A stretch of DNA of 64,000 bases from Holtermannia corniformis. Lineage: Eukaryota; Basidiomycota; Tremellomycetes; Holtermanniales. Shown here in pieces: positions 21,773 through 32,417 of the stretch (positions are counted from its first letter, which is position 1; every line of letters begins with the position of its first letter). The notes under the pieces were generated by a model. The model ran no database searches. It had not been told where the DNA came from and was given only the letters and a program-made list of their open reading frames with translations. The translations under genes and the position numbers were made by a program. Location: assembly GCA_001599935.1 (NCBI GenBank), contig BCIJ01000011.1, positions 62,001 to 126,000 on the forward strand. Direction: 5' to 3'.

Positions 21773-22776
21773 TCAGCTGACCTTGCCGGCGTCCTCATAC
21801 TCCTGGTACAGCTTTTCAACGGCCGCGGTGTCGATCTCGACGTCGGGCTTGGCGAGCTCGAGTTCGTCGGTCAACTGAACGCCGTCACTGCACCTGTGTC
21901 AGCACCGTGCGACGTGGCCATTAGCTGGCGCAGTCGACGCACCCAAGTAGAATCTTGACGACCTCGAGGTACAGCTCCTTGACACCGTAGTTTGCCTTGC
22001 TCGAGATCTCACGGTACAGCAGGTTGCGTTTCCGGGCAAAGTCAATGTCCTTGGGCTTGACGTCTCGGCTCTGGGATGACTGTCAGCCACCACGCGCACA
22101 AAGGACGGACAGTGAAAGCTGCGAGTAGCACATCGTGTGTGTCGTCCGAGAAGCAGGCAGGTACACGACTTTGCAAAAAAGTCGGCGGCTCAAAGCAAGT
22201 CACTGACCTTGATGTCATCAACCTTGGTACCAACGATGATCACCGGTGAATCATCCGCGCCCTTGCGCCTGTTGGCATTGATGTACGCATCGTACCACTT
22301 TGTCAAAGCGTTATAGCTACCTGGCATCAGACCATTCCACCCAAAGTCAGATGGTCGGTACCGACCTCGACTCCTTGGTGGTGTCGTAAAAAATCAGACC
22401 GGCGTCGCCGGTACGGAAAAAGTCCTCATTTGGGAGCCCGCCCTTGGCATGCAGTGTCGTGTCGTACAGCTTGAACACAACGGTGCCAGCTGCGCATACG
22501 GTGTCAGCGAAAACTGTGGAACGAGCATTTGGCGACGAACCCGACGTATACAGCTTGACCGGGTAGGTTTCGCTCTTCAAAGCAGCTATTTACAGATGTG
22601 TATCAGCAAGATTGCAATGGCTCAAGCTGGTTATTGCCATGGCCACGGCCGAACAGCACGGACAACTCACGGATCTTGCCCTTGCCCGCTTTGCCCTCAA
22701 CACTGCGCGACGCAAACGTCGTCCGGCCCGAGCCGAATTCACCGGCCAACACGATCTTGTACTCCTTTGCTGACAT
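21773..22776 (-). CDS. Ran-family protein with degenerate GTP-binding motifs
   Basis: Six exons (22671-22776, 22541-22585, 22366-22489, 22208-22316, 21943-22070, 21773-21887) join in frame to 208 residues. Overall it aligns to Ran: SRDVKPKDIDFARKRNLLY and EISSKANYG match Ran's DRKVKAKSIVFHRKKNLQY and DISAKSNYN, and LLGD begins a Ran-like C-terminal region. But the P-loop is GEFGSGRTT (Arg18 for the invariant Lys), switch II is DTTLH instead of DTAGQ (no Gly, no catalytic Gln), G4 is TKVD instead of NKVD, G5 is SSK for SAK, and the acidic DEDDDL tail is absent (ends EDAGKVS). It could be a pseudo-GTPase. The intact frame across five introns argues for a working gene. Confidence 0.78.
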
Positions 22777-23525
22777 GGTGATTTGATCTGTAGATGGGTA
22801 TTGAGACGAGAGAGAAACGGACAGAGGTAACGCCGAGCGGTGTTCAGCTTGGGCTTGAAGACCCGATCGGCCACGTGGCGTGACGATTCAATGATCGAGG
22901 CGGTTTGTAACAGATACCAGCAGTTTCCTAATGGCGGGCTTGACCGATTAGTGTACAGCTTTACGTTGTTACGGCGTACAAGCCTGCATTGGGTTGAGCG
23001 TCGCTCTCAATTCTGGCTTTTCACTCAATGTCGATAACTTGTAATGCTCTGTGGAATTCCCGCAGCGCTCCGCTGTCCTGGCAAATCTCAGGTCCATCGC
23101 AGACGTCCGCAGCCGACGTTAGGCTTTCAGAACCTTGCACGCCCGTAGCATCCTCTCACGAGTGGTGAGGCTTTGAAAGTCGCCTTCAGACTGCTGCGAA
23201 GGACCTGAGACTTGCCAGAGCCAGCATCTATCGCGGAGTGCAAATGCGACGATTGGCGGGTCCCCCAAGGCCGAGAGAAACATCAGGGTTGCGGCTGGGA
23301 AGCCCATGCCTGCAGGACACGCAGAGACTTACCGTTGCATGGATTGACAGCGTTGTCAGGCGCAGAAATAGCTCGAGAATGACGAGCGTGGGCATGTTGG
23401 TCAATGAAGGATACCGGATACCTTGTGCGTCTTGTTTATTAAACGTTATAGAAATGCAGACACCACTCAATGAAGGCATTCATGCGATATTAACATTGTC
23501 TCTCATAGCCATCTCGAGTGCACGC
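22777..23525. other. intergenic, no gene seen
   Basis: About 750 bases between two minus-strand genes. Open frames on both strands lack motifs or family resemblance. It includes the promoter of the Ran-like gene. Confidence 0.4.
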
Positions 23526-24630
23526 TCACGCAGCAGCACCGCCACCGCCAAAGTACTGCCGCAAGCTCGTCTGCTTGTCATCGTAGCTCCCACTCCCCAC
23601 ACCGCCACGTTGCCGCTTGACTCCGGCGAGATGGCTCGTCACGTCCGTGTGGGTGACGCGCAGTGTGAGCAGTGACGACTGACCGGCTGGTGCTGCAACG
23701 GATGCGGGTGGAGCCGAGGTGGGCGGGACGGGGCCAGAGGGGTGTGTCTCGATCTCGATGGTATCGTCGTGTGTTGGCCGGGTGTACTCTTCGTCCTGGG
23801 TGGTGTCAACTTGGTGTTTCTGGTGCGGATCATTCGACTGACCAGGTAGCCAAGCTCCAAACGGTTCCAGCCCGTCTATCACCTGCGTCAGCTCACAGTC
23901 CATCGTATCGACCGCCGCACATTCGTCATGCCACGATACCTCCAATCCAGATTCTGCTCCAGTCTTCTCGCTAACAGCTCACCCAGCAATTCACTGTTGA
24001 AGATGCCATGCGCCACAACAATGACATGCCTCGAAGGCGGCGGGTGCCCTCGCGAAGCTCGCAGCGCCGGCTCGATCCATTTCGCGATCCTACGACCGCG
24101 TCAGCTCCACGACCCTTGGAGTCTCAGCAGGTAATCGCACGAACACCTCTTGCGCCCTCCGCCGTACATCATTCTTACTCTCGCCGTTTTCAAACCCAAA
24201 ATCTCTGCCACCCTGCAACACTTGGTCTTTATTCTTCTCAAACGGTTGCAGCTCGTTGACGCCAAAGTGTTGTTCCTTGAGCAAGGGCGAGATCTCGAGC
24301 TGCGGTCTTGGTTCTTGCAGGTGTGCGTGGATTTGCTTGGCCTAGATGGTTTCAGGTCAGCATGCAAGGCAAAGCGATCGAGCACGGACCGTCCAGTGGG
24401 CACGGAGCAGAGGTGAGCAGACGATCGTGTCGGCTTTCGTACCCTTGTACGACTCGCCCAAGGCCTTGGCTTGCTACATGGGTAGAAGTCCAGTCAGAAA
24501 CACCCCAGCTACAGCAGTCCGCACTCACGTTCATCCCGTGATGCGACAGTGGAGCATCGGCATGACCCGCCCAGACTGGCTTGAGGTTGTCCGTCGACTC
24601 GCCATGGCGTACAATCGTCAATGTGATCAT
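23526..24630 (-). CDS. histidine phosphatase (phosphoglycerate mutase family) protein
   Basis: Begins MITLTIVRHGESTDNL with the catalytic RHG motif, then WAGHADAPLSHHG, CSPLLRAHWTAKQI formed across an intron, LLKEQHFGVNELQPFE (acid region) and VIVVAHGIFNSELLGEL with the second catalytic His. This is the branched histidine phosphatase fold; family members act on sugar phosphates or other phosphoesters, and the substrate here is unknown. A Thr/Pro-rich C-terminal extension of about 100 residues follows, ending in a glycine run. Introns short; donor GTCCGT in one case. The first ATG of the frame is used as start. Confidence 0.78.
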
Positions 24631-24894
24631 GGCTGATGTCTCTCTATGCGCAGCCGTCGCCCCAAAGTAACTCGTCAAGACGCCGATCGAGTCGAGAAGC
24701 AGCTGCCGAGTAATTGCCGCGACCGCCGGAGACCGGGCCGCTCGCCGTGTCTATCAGGTCGCATGACTGCCACTATTTGTACAATGCACCCAGTCCCCGT
24801 GCATGCCAAAGCCCAAGAGATGCAGATGGAGCTGGCGAGTTGATCAGCTGCAGATAGTACGAGTCGGTCAGGAGAACACCTACCCTACTCCTTG

Positions 24895-27049
24895 TACGAC
24901 ATGGCCTCTCGGTCGTCCGAATACACTCGTGCCCACTCCAAGCAGAGTCGGTACACGTAGACTGCCTCGCGTCAGCCACCGTGCCGTCGGAGGTACATTG
25001 CGCCACTCACTCTCCATATCAATCTTTCGACCGATCGTAAACATCCAGTCACGTCCGGCCGAGGCAATCTTGCGCAGCTCGGCGTCGCCATTGAGGCTAC
25101 GGCTGAGCAGAGGCGCTGGCTGGAACTGATCGCGCGTCGAGTTGGCCGCGTTCGTCATGGCTTGCGACGGGCCTGAAAAGTAGGCGTGGATGTTGTAGAT
25201 TTCTTGGTACATTTGCGAGACGGGGATATAGTGCAGCTGCGCAGTGTCAGACTGCGACTGCGTAATGGAAACTCGTACTGACCCATGGCTTGATCCAGTC
25301 AGACATGAACTCGACGTACACGGTCGACTTGAGCACGGCCGACTCGGATTTGAGCTGGCATCCATCAGCTTACTACCTGGCTCAACACCCTCACAACCCT
25401 CACCAAGGCAAACATACGGGCAGAGTAGCCCATCCCATCCAGATCGATCAGGTACTTGTGGCGCCAGTTTTCGCCGAGCGGCACGGCGTCCGCGAACCGG
25501 TGGTCCTTGCGCATCCCATCGCACCCTCCAGGGTACTGCGTGCAGCCGACGGCCTTTGTGAACGCAACATCCATCATGTCGGCGTTGAGTTGACCGATTG
25601 GGACCTGGGCCGAGATGAAGTGATCCGTGTTGGGTGGGTCGGCAAACACGACCGTCTTGTTGACGTCGGACGAGTCGGACGTCATCTTGATGAAACTGTT
25701 GTTGTCAGCATGCTGACACGTAAACAAGGACGCAGCGCACCGGTGACGCTGGTACTGCGCGAGGAAACCTGACGGGCTCGAGCCACCACCAGTCGTCGCA
25801 CCACGCCAAAAGATGTCATCCGACTTTTCCTCCCACGGCGTCTCCATCTCATCCACGTCCATGATCTGCATCTTCTTCGGGTCCCAACCGTACGTATAGC
25901 GTTTCGTCGACGAAAAGTAGTAGTGGCTCGGGATCAGGATATCCGAGTAGCCGACACCCTTGGCGGGCGAGAACATGGGGTAGAGCGCGTGGATCGTACG
26001 CCAGTCGGAGAAGAAGTGACCTTGGTTGTAGTGTGCCCACGGGTGGTCGCAAAAGTTGTACTGGTCGTCAACGTCGCGTGCAAAGGTAAAGTCTTCGGCG
26101 CCGACGTTGGTGTCGAGACCGGCGTCTGCGAGGCGCGAGATGGGGACTTGACCCTCCTTGAGCTGGGCACGAAGGGAGCCAAACAGCCGGCGAGCTTGCG
26201 ATGAAGGGTCGCAAGTGCGCCGGTAGGCCTCCCAGACATTGCCATCGCCACGCCAGTCGGCGATGAACTCGCCACCGAGCACATGCTCGACGCCCTCTGC
26301 CAGCACCGTCAGTGCCATCATCACCCTGTACAAACAGACTCACTCTTCGAGTCGGCCGTCAAGTTGGCGTACAGATTCTCCTCCCAAGGGACCAAGATGC
26401 GGCCCTCGGCCTTGGCGTTGATGGGGAAATCCATGTCGGGCAGCATCTTTTGGAACTTTTCCAACATGACACGGAACCCCTTTGCACGCGCACCGGCCTC
26501 CGAGTCTGAGAACCCGTTCTTGCCGGCACCCATCGCGCGGGTTGTACCGTTCTCAATCTTGACGAGGTCGACGGACGGGAGGTAACCGACCTGCTGGCAC
26601 CGCCGGCGGACCTCTTCGCCGTCAAAGTTCCAGTACGGCTTCAAGTCCTTGACGAGCTGATCGTATTCATCGACCATGATAGCATTGTTCTCTTGCGCAA
26701 ACTTGAACCAGTCGTCAAACCCCTTTGGCGGCGCTTGGTTGTACCGCCGGCGGTACTCTGCCACGGCCTCTTGCAACGTCTTGCTCTGGCGTCCGACTTG
26801 GGCCTCGAACTCTTCCTTGGCTTGGACCATCAACCCGGGAATCGGATGATGGATCGCTGGCTTTGGCGCATGAGCCCGTTCCCGCAACAACTTTGACCGG
26901 ATGGAAGATGATGAACCGGTCGACCATCGGTGCGTAGGCAAGCTTTCAGACGGGAGCAGGACATGCAGCAGGACGAGGACGGTGAGGATGGCGCCGGTGT
27001 AGGTCAGCAGCCGTGCGCGTGACGATACGCCCTTGAGTGGTCTGGCCAT
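24895..27049 (-). CDS. CAP10-family glycosyltransferase (type II membrane)
   Basis: A transmembrane segment at about residues 13-32 (LLTYTGAILTVLVLLHVLL) after a short basic tail marks a Golgi type II protein. The lumenal body carries CAP10 domain motifs: IPGLMVQAKEEFEAQ, GFDDWFKFAQENN, ETPWEEKSDDIFWRGATTGG, HKYLIDLDGMGYSGR, SDWIKPWLHYIPV, EIYNIHAYFSG and a final VYRLCLEWARVYSDDRE. CAP10 proteins include Cryptococcus capsule xylosyltransferase-like enzymes and animal POGLUT O-glucosyltransferases; acceptor unknown. One complete large exon (about 960 bases) holds the core; several short introns elsewhere. Confidence 0.87.
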
Positions 27050-27301
27050 GGTGGGCGGGGTGATGATACTTGATCGCTCACCGTGCGTGTAGCTACTCCG
27101 TCAACTTGGCTCTACGCGCGCTCGATAACGGCACCGAGTCCAACGGGGGGTTTGCCCGGTGGCGGAGATAGCGCACGGTTGGAAACCCCCTAGCGCGAAT
27201 CCCTTTCTGATGCGCATAGCCCAATGTACTATCGCTCACATCTGGTCATTACATGCATTTCGTCAGATATCCCTGTCCGCGCGAGATGTCCTGGATCAGA
27301 G

Positions 27302-30300
27302 TCACACCACCTGCCCATACAGCTGACCCCCAACTGCCAGCCGACCATTGTGCGTGGTGGCAGGTGAAGGCATGGGCGAGTACAAGCCGCGGCCAGCATT
27401 CACGGACTTGGGCGAGTCGAGTGTGTACGTCTGTCGAAGGCGGGCGTACACAGCTATGGCGCGTTAGCAGTCGGCTGGGTAGTAGCGCCCCAAGACTCAC
27501 CCTTGAAAGACGACATGGCGCCCTTCTCCTGCACCAAGCTGACGTTTGTGAGGTAACCCGAACCGACAGGCGCGCGCGAAAAGTCGACGCGGAAGCGCAC
27601 GGCTTTCGTGATGGTCAGTAGTCCGTTCGGATCTGCACAGCATCAACATCGTTCAAACCGCTCCCGTCGCGACCAACTCACCGTGCATCTCGTCCAGACG
27701 GCACTTGAGCACGCGCAAGCCATCAACCTCGGTCAACGCAACCTTGACACCGGCAGCTTGGAGCAGGCCGCGGACTTCTTCTCGCGTGCTGGGAATGTTC
27801 TCGGTCGACATGAGCGTGTGCGCGGCTGGTTTGAAGCTAAACAAGTTGTTAAACCACGAGCGCTTGGGGCTCGAGACGCTGCCGCTGAGATCGGGCGAGA
27901 ACGGCTGAGGCTCGTTGGACAAGTGCGCTGTGACGAGTTTCAGCGCTGACATTGAATCAAGCAGACTCGACCTACCCTTCTTCTTCTTGCGGAGCATGCC
28001 GAAACCATCCTGGGATCGCCCAGACATGACAGAACCACCCTTGCTTGCCCAGCTGCCGTTCCAGCTTGGGACAGGACTCGGCGGTGCCTCGACAAAGACG
28101 AACGAGTTCTCTCGTGGCAAGCGCGAGCTCTCGCCGAGCTGCAGAGGCGGTGGTGGTGCTGCTCGCGTCGCGCGCACAGGTGGTAAAGGTGCCGGGCGTT
28201 GAGCGTGCAGCCGTGGATCCGGCACTTGACCCGCTTGCGACTGATACGAGTAGCTGTGCGGGTCGGCCTGACTGGATGAAGCGTATGACCCGGCCGATGC
28301 ACCGCGATGTTGCGAGCTGCCACCAGACGAGGCGACGCTCCAGCGGTTGTTGGTCTGCTGCACGGGCGATAGAGGGTGCAGCCCTGGTCTGGCGTGGCGG
28401 ACCACTGGAGGTGGCCCACCGATTCCCAGCCCAGCAGGCGACATTTGCGCACTGGTCCGTGGCGACACATAGCTGCGCTGCGAGTAGCCTTCAACGCTCA
28501 TCGCGTTCGAGTGGATCGAAGCCGCTTCTGTCTGGTCGTCGTCCGCATCGGCAAACTGATTCGGGTCAGCAGACCCGAGGATCGGGGTCGCTGCCATCGA
28601 GTTCTGATAGTTGGTGTAGGTCGAGTAGTCTGCACCCGAAGCTGACGAGGAGCCGGAAGCTACCGACGAGCGAATGTGCATCGTGTTGAGCTGCTGCGCG
28701 ACCTCGTCAAAGAAGCGCTGCACTTCCATGTCTTGCACCTGCGGAGCAGACAAGGGTGGCAGTTGTGGCACATCATCGAGCTCTGGCGACGCCAAAGTCT
28801 CGGCGTACTGCTGGGGCGACTGCATCTGCGGCAAGGGAGGCGCAGGGCCGATGGGTGCACCCAGCTCGATCGCCTTGACTGGGGTCGCCTCCTGCAGCGT
28901 GATGGACGGCGCAGTTCTGTGGGTCTGCGGGGTGTAGGACGAGGTGTGTGGTGACAAAGGTGGGCGCGGGCCACTGAGAGCTGCGCGTGGAGTGTTGTGA
29001 ACTGTGCCAGTCGCTGATGCTTTCTTCGGCGTTGGCGCTTGAGGACGACAAGGTGGAGAAGCTGGGGCCGATTGGATCGTCTCGTTCTCGCCGAGTGGGG
29101 CAAGGCGCGGTTTGGTCGGCGTGGCTGTCGATGGCGGCAAGGGTCGCGAAACACCCTTGCGCTTCGCCGGAGACGGCGCCTTGCCGCCGGTTGACGACCC
29201 CGACACAATCTGCCGCCGTGCAGCTCGACGTGCAGCCGCCTCGTCGTCCTCGTCGTCCATGTTGTAATTTTCGAGGTGCTTGTTGCGGTACTTGATCAAC
29301 AAGTGGTAGATTGCCTTTTCCCATGTTTTCCTACGCGTCGTGATCAGCTGCCTTGGCAAAGTCTGACCAAGAGAACCACTCACTCTCGGCTCATCAACGC
29401 CGCAATAATCTCCTCGTCGGCAGCACCGTGCCACAACGTCTTCAAGTTGCCCATGATGTCCGGGTCGATCTCATCGGGCGAGTTGACCGGCCGCTCGACT
29501 TCGCCGAGAGACGGCGGCGAAACGAGCCCCCGGCCAGGGATAGCGCGCGGCGGACGCGAGACAAAGAAAGGGTGACGGAGGATCTCGGGCATGGTCATGC
29601 GCTTCTCCGGGTCCTTCTCAAGCATGCGGCTCAGCATTGATCGCGCTGGCTCCTTGATCTCGTCGGGCATCTCGAAGACGCCCGTCTTGACTTTCTGTAG
29701 CAGAGCGCGGATGTTGTCGTCGTCGAATGGCAATCGACCGGTCAAGAGGGCGAACAAGATGATACCGCATGACCAGATGTCACTGGATGAGCCATGGTAG
29801 GCTTTGCCCTGGGGTCGTGATCATCAGCACCCGTAGTGGATGAGGGAGCCAATACTCACAGCAACGATCTCTGGACTGGCATAGTGTGGACTACCGCAGC
29901 TTGTCTCGAGCATGCGCTCGCCTGCCTCCCACGCTGCCATGCCAAAGTCGGCGACCTTGATGTTCTTGTCCTTGTCAAGAAGAAGGTTCTCCGGTTTCAA
30001 GTCACGGTGGCAGATGTTGAAGCGATGACAGTAGTCGACGGCGTGGATGATTTGTTGGAAATAGTGCAGCGCCTCGGAGACTGGCAACCGTCCGCGCTTG
30101 ACGAGATAGTCGAACAGCTCGCCACCGGGTACGTACTCCATGATCAGATAGCTATGCACTGTTAGCACGACGGGCCTTCAAGGAAGAAGAGGGACGTACA
30201 GCTCGCTGCTCGTCTCCCACACATCGTACAGGTTGAGCACGTTGGGGTGGTCGATGAGCTTCATGATGACAATCTCCCGCTCGATGCCCAGCAGAACCTT

Positions 30301-30656
30301 GTCCGCTTTGGCGCCAGCTTCCGACATTGACATACGCGATGAGAGGATGAGGCCCTTTGGCACGATCTTGATTGCTGCATATTTCTGCGTGATGGCATGT
30401 TTGGCGATCTTGACTCGACCTGAAGACAATCAGCCGCCAGCACCGGCTCGCTTCACCAGTACGCACCAGAGCTACCCTTGCCAATCGTGCGACCGATGCG
30501 CCACTGCCCGATCATCTTGGCTTCCTCCTTGCCTGCACTAGACCCCGATGTCCGCTTGCGATCTCTCTGACTGCCTTCTCTGGAAGTCGATGCGCCATGG
30601 TGTGAAGACGAGCCAGCGGGATACTGCTGCTGTCGCGATGCTGTTGCGGCCGACAT
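27302..30656 (-). CDS. Nim1-type Ser/Thr kinase (Gin4/Hsl1/Cdr2 family)
   Basis: After a Ser-rich leader the kinase domain reads [76 protein letters not shown] and [23 protein letters not shown]: all catalytic residues present. A UBA-like segment near the kinase end ([12 protein letters not shown]) and [11 protein letters not shown] match fungal septin-associated Nim1 kinases. A long Ser/Pro/Gln-rich region follows. The C-terminus ([15 protein letters not shown], then [11 protein letters not shown] and VVFQG-like strands) looks like a KA1 membrane-binding domain. These kinases couple septin assembly or cell size to mitotic entry (family knowledge). Start ATG 30656; stop TGA at 27302-27304. 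Confidence 0.87.
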
Positions 30657-31681
30657 GGTGCGGCCGGCAGTAGATCAAACTTGCAAGGTGTCTCGGGGCG
30701 AGCGAATGATCCGTGTTGTGATGTCGGAAGGGAAAGTTGGAAGACGGTCGATTGAGAATCTGGCAGCTCTGTCGGCTGCAAACGAGTGTGGGCGGAGGGA
30801 TACTCCAAGTGGGGTGCCAACGACTATACGGGTCGATTCAACAGTATGCTCGGGTGCCAGAGGGTCGATAGGTTCTGCTGTCCGCAGGCTCGGAACGGCG
30901 CACGCACAGCACCAAAGTCAGTCGCGCTCGCGTCCTCGCTTGCGATTGGTTCCCGGTGAGCTGTTGTGTTTTCCGCCGAAGCACGCTGAGATCGCGGCCC
31001 TGAGCCAAAATCATTGCGTCCGCCAACTGGACCTGGCACATCGGGTGGGTCGCCTCGCCTCTGCTGTCATCAACGACTCATTTGGGAGGCGGTGGCTGCG
31101 CACGACTGTATGACGCTGGCGGTCTTCGTGCGCCTGGCATTCAGCTGGCAACGGCGTAGTGAAGCTTGCTTGCCTGCCGACGCGTCTTGGTTTAACTCGA
31201 AGGCGGCTCGAAATGGGCGTGAAGCATGGTTACGGTCAATGACCGGCGACTCTGTAGGTCCCGGCGTCTGAACGGTTTCTCTTGACCATCCAAGCACCCA
31301 AGACGAATTGAACAGTCGAGAGTCGAATGATCATCGCAGGTTGATGCTGTCGATCGCGTTGATTGATCACGGAAAACCTCCGAGTCTCTTTTTATCGAAT
31401 GGTTGCCTCGCTAATGTCATGCTGAATACTATGACTGACTCGTCAGCGTATTTGACTGACGTGGTATGTAGCACGACCGGCTAACCAGATGTCGGTCAGC
31501 AGCAAGCGCGGTGGAATCGGTTGATGGCCGTGCCAGCTTGATGCTGCCACTTTGACGCTCCGCACAGACGCTCCAAGGTCGATCCCCTTTGCCGCCGGCT
31601 CCCATCCCATAACACTTGCCAATCCCGCTCAGTCCTCAAGTCAGCAAGCCGATCTCATAGGCCATCCTGGCATCGTCAGAG
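30657..31681. other. divergent intergenic region of about 1 kb
   Basis: The longest gene-free stretch in the window, between the kinase (minus) and the orphan gene (plus). Open frames are short and without motifs. TGACTGAC/GACTGAC-like runs occur near 31430-31460 but are too weak to name. Probably regulatory. Confidence 0.4.
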
Positions 31682-32209
31682 ATGGACGAGGCTGCAGCCC
31701 TCCAGACCCTCTCCACCATCATTCTGCCGCAGCTTGCGCACCCACCAGACACCGCCGCACTCGGCCAACGCACCAAAGGCCTCCTGCTTGCCCTTCCCTC
31801 ACATCACCACCACCCCATTGCCAATCTTGTCCGACACCTGCTCCCTGCATCCGGCCGCGTGCCCACTCAGACATGCCGCCACCTTGCGATTGTCGACACA
31901 CACCTTGCGAGCTGTGGCATCTACCTACTGCTCCTCACGAGTGCACTCAAGCACCTCCAGCTTGATCCCGAGGACGCTGCCCTTGTCCGTGCACAACTTG
32001 CAAACTGGGTCAAGGTCGTCAACTGGTGCGATGCCATGATGGGCTTGCTGGCCCTCTGGGGCTGCGAGCGGTCTGGAGGGTGCTGTACCGAGCCATGGAA
32101 GGACATGGTGGACAAGAGAGACGAGGAGCACACGGCCGGTCGGGTGATCGTGAGCAAGGTTGAGTGCACAGACGGGCACAAGACGTGGATTGAGGCCACG
32201 CTCAAGTGA
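31682..32209 (+). CDS. hypothetical protein, unknown family
   Basis: Single-exon frame of 175 residues. Leu, Ala and His rich. Mostly helical-looking, with a hydrophobic stretch (CGIYLLLLTSALKHL) around residues 79-93 too short and interrupted to be a sure membrane span. A cluster of Cys (WGCERSGGCCTEPW) lies near residue 130. Codon use is like that of neighbours. I do not recognise a family. It ends about 210 bases before the ecdysoneless homologue on the same strand. Confidence 0.5.
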   Translation: MDEAAALQTLSTIILPQLAHPPDTAALGQRTKGLLLALPSHHHHPIANLVRHLLPASGRVPTQTCRHLAIVDTHLASCGIYLLLLTSALKHLQLDPEDAALVRAQLANWVKVVNWCDAMMGLLALWGCERSGGCCTEPWKDMVDKRDEEHTAGRVIVSKVECTDGHKTWIEATLK

Positions 32210-32417
32210 TGATGGCTGGCTAAAGATCACTTTGTACTGCATGTATGCCCTTACGACTCGTCCCTAGCTTATGCATAGAGCGGCTGACATCCTCCAAGAG
32301 CTGCTACCGTGCGCCCGTCGCCACCGTCGAGCTCCCACGTGGAGAGCGTTCGACGACTTTCTTGGGTGGCCAACATCGGCTTCGCTCTGACCGACGTCCA
32401 CTGCGTCCTCATCAACA

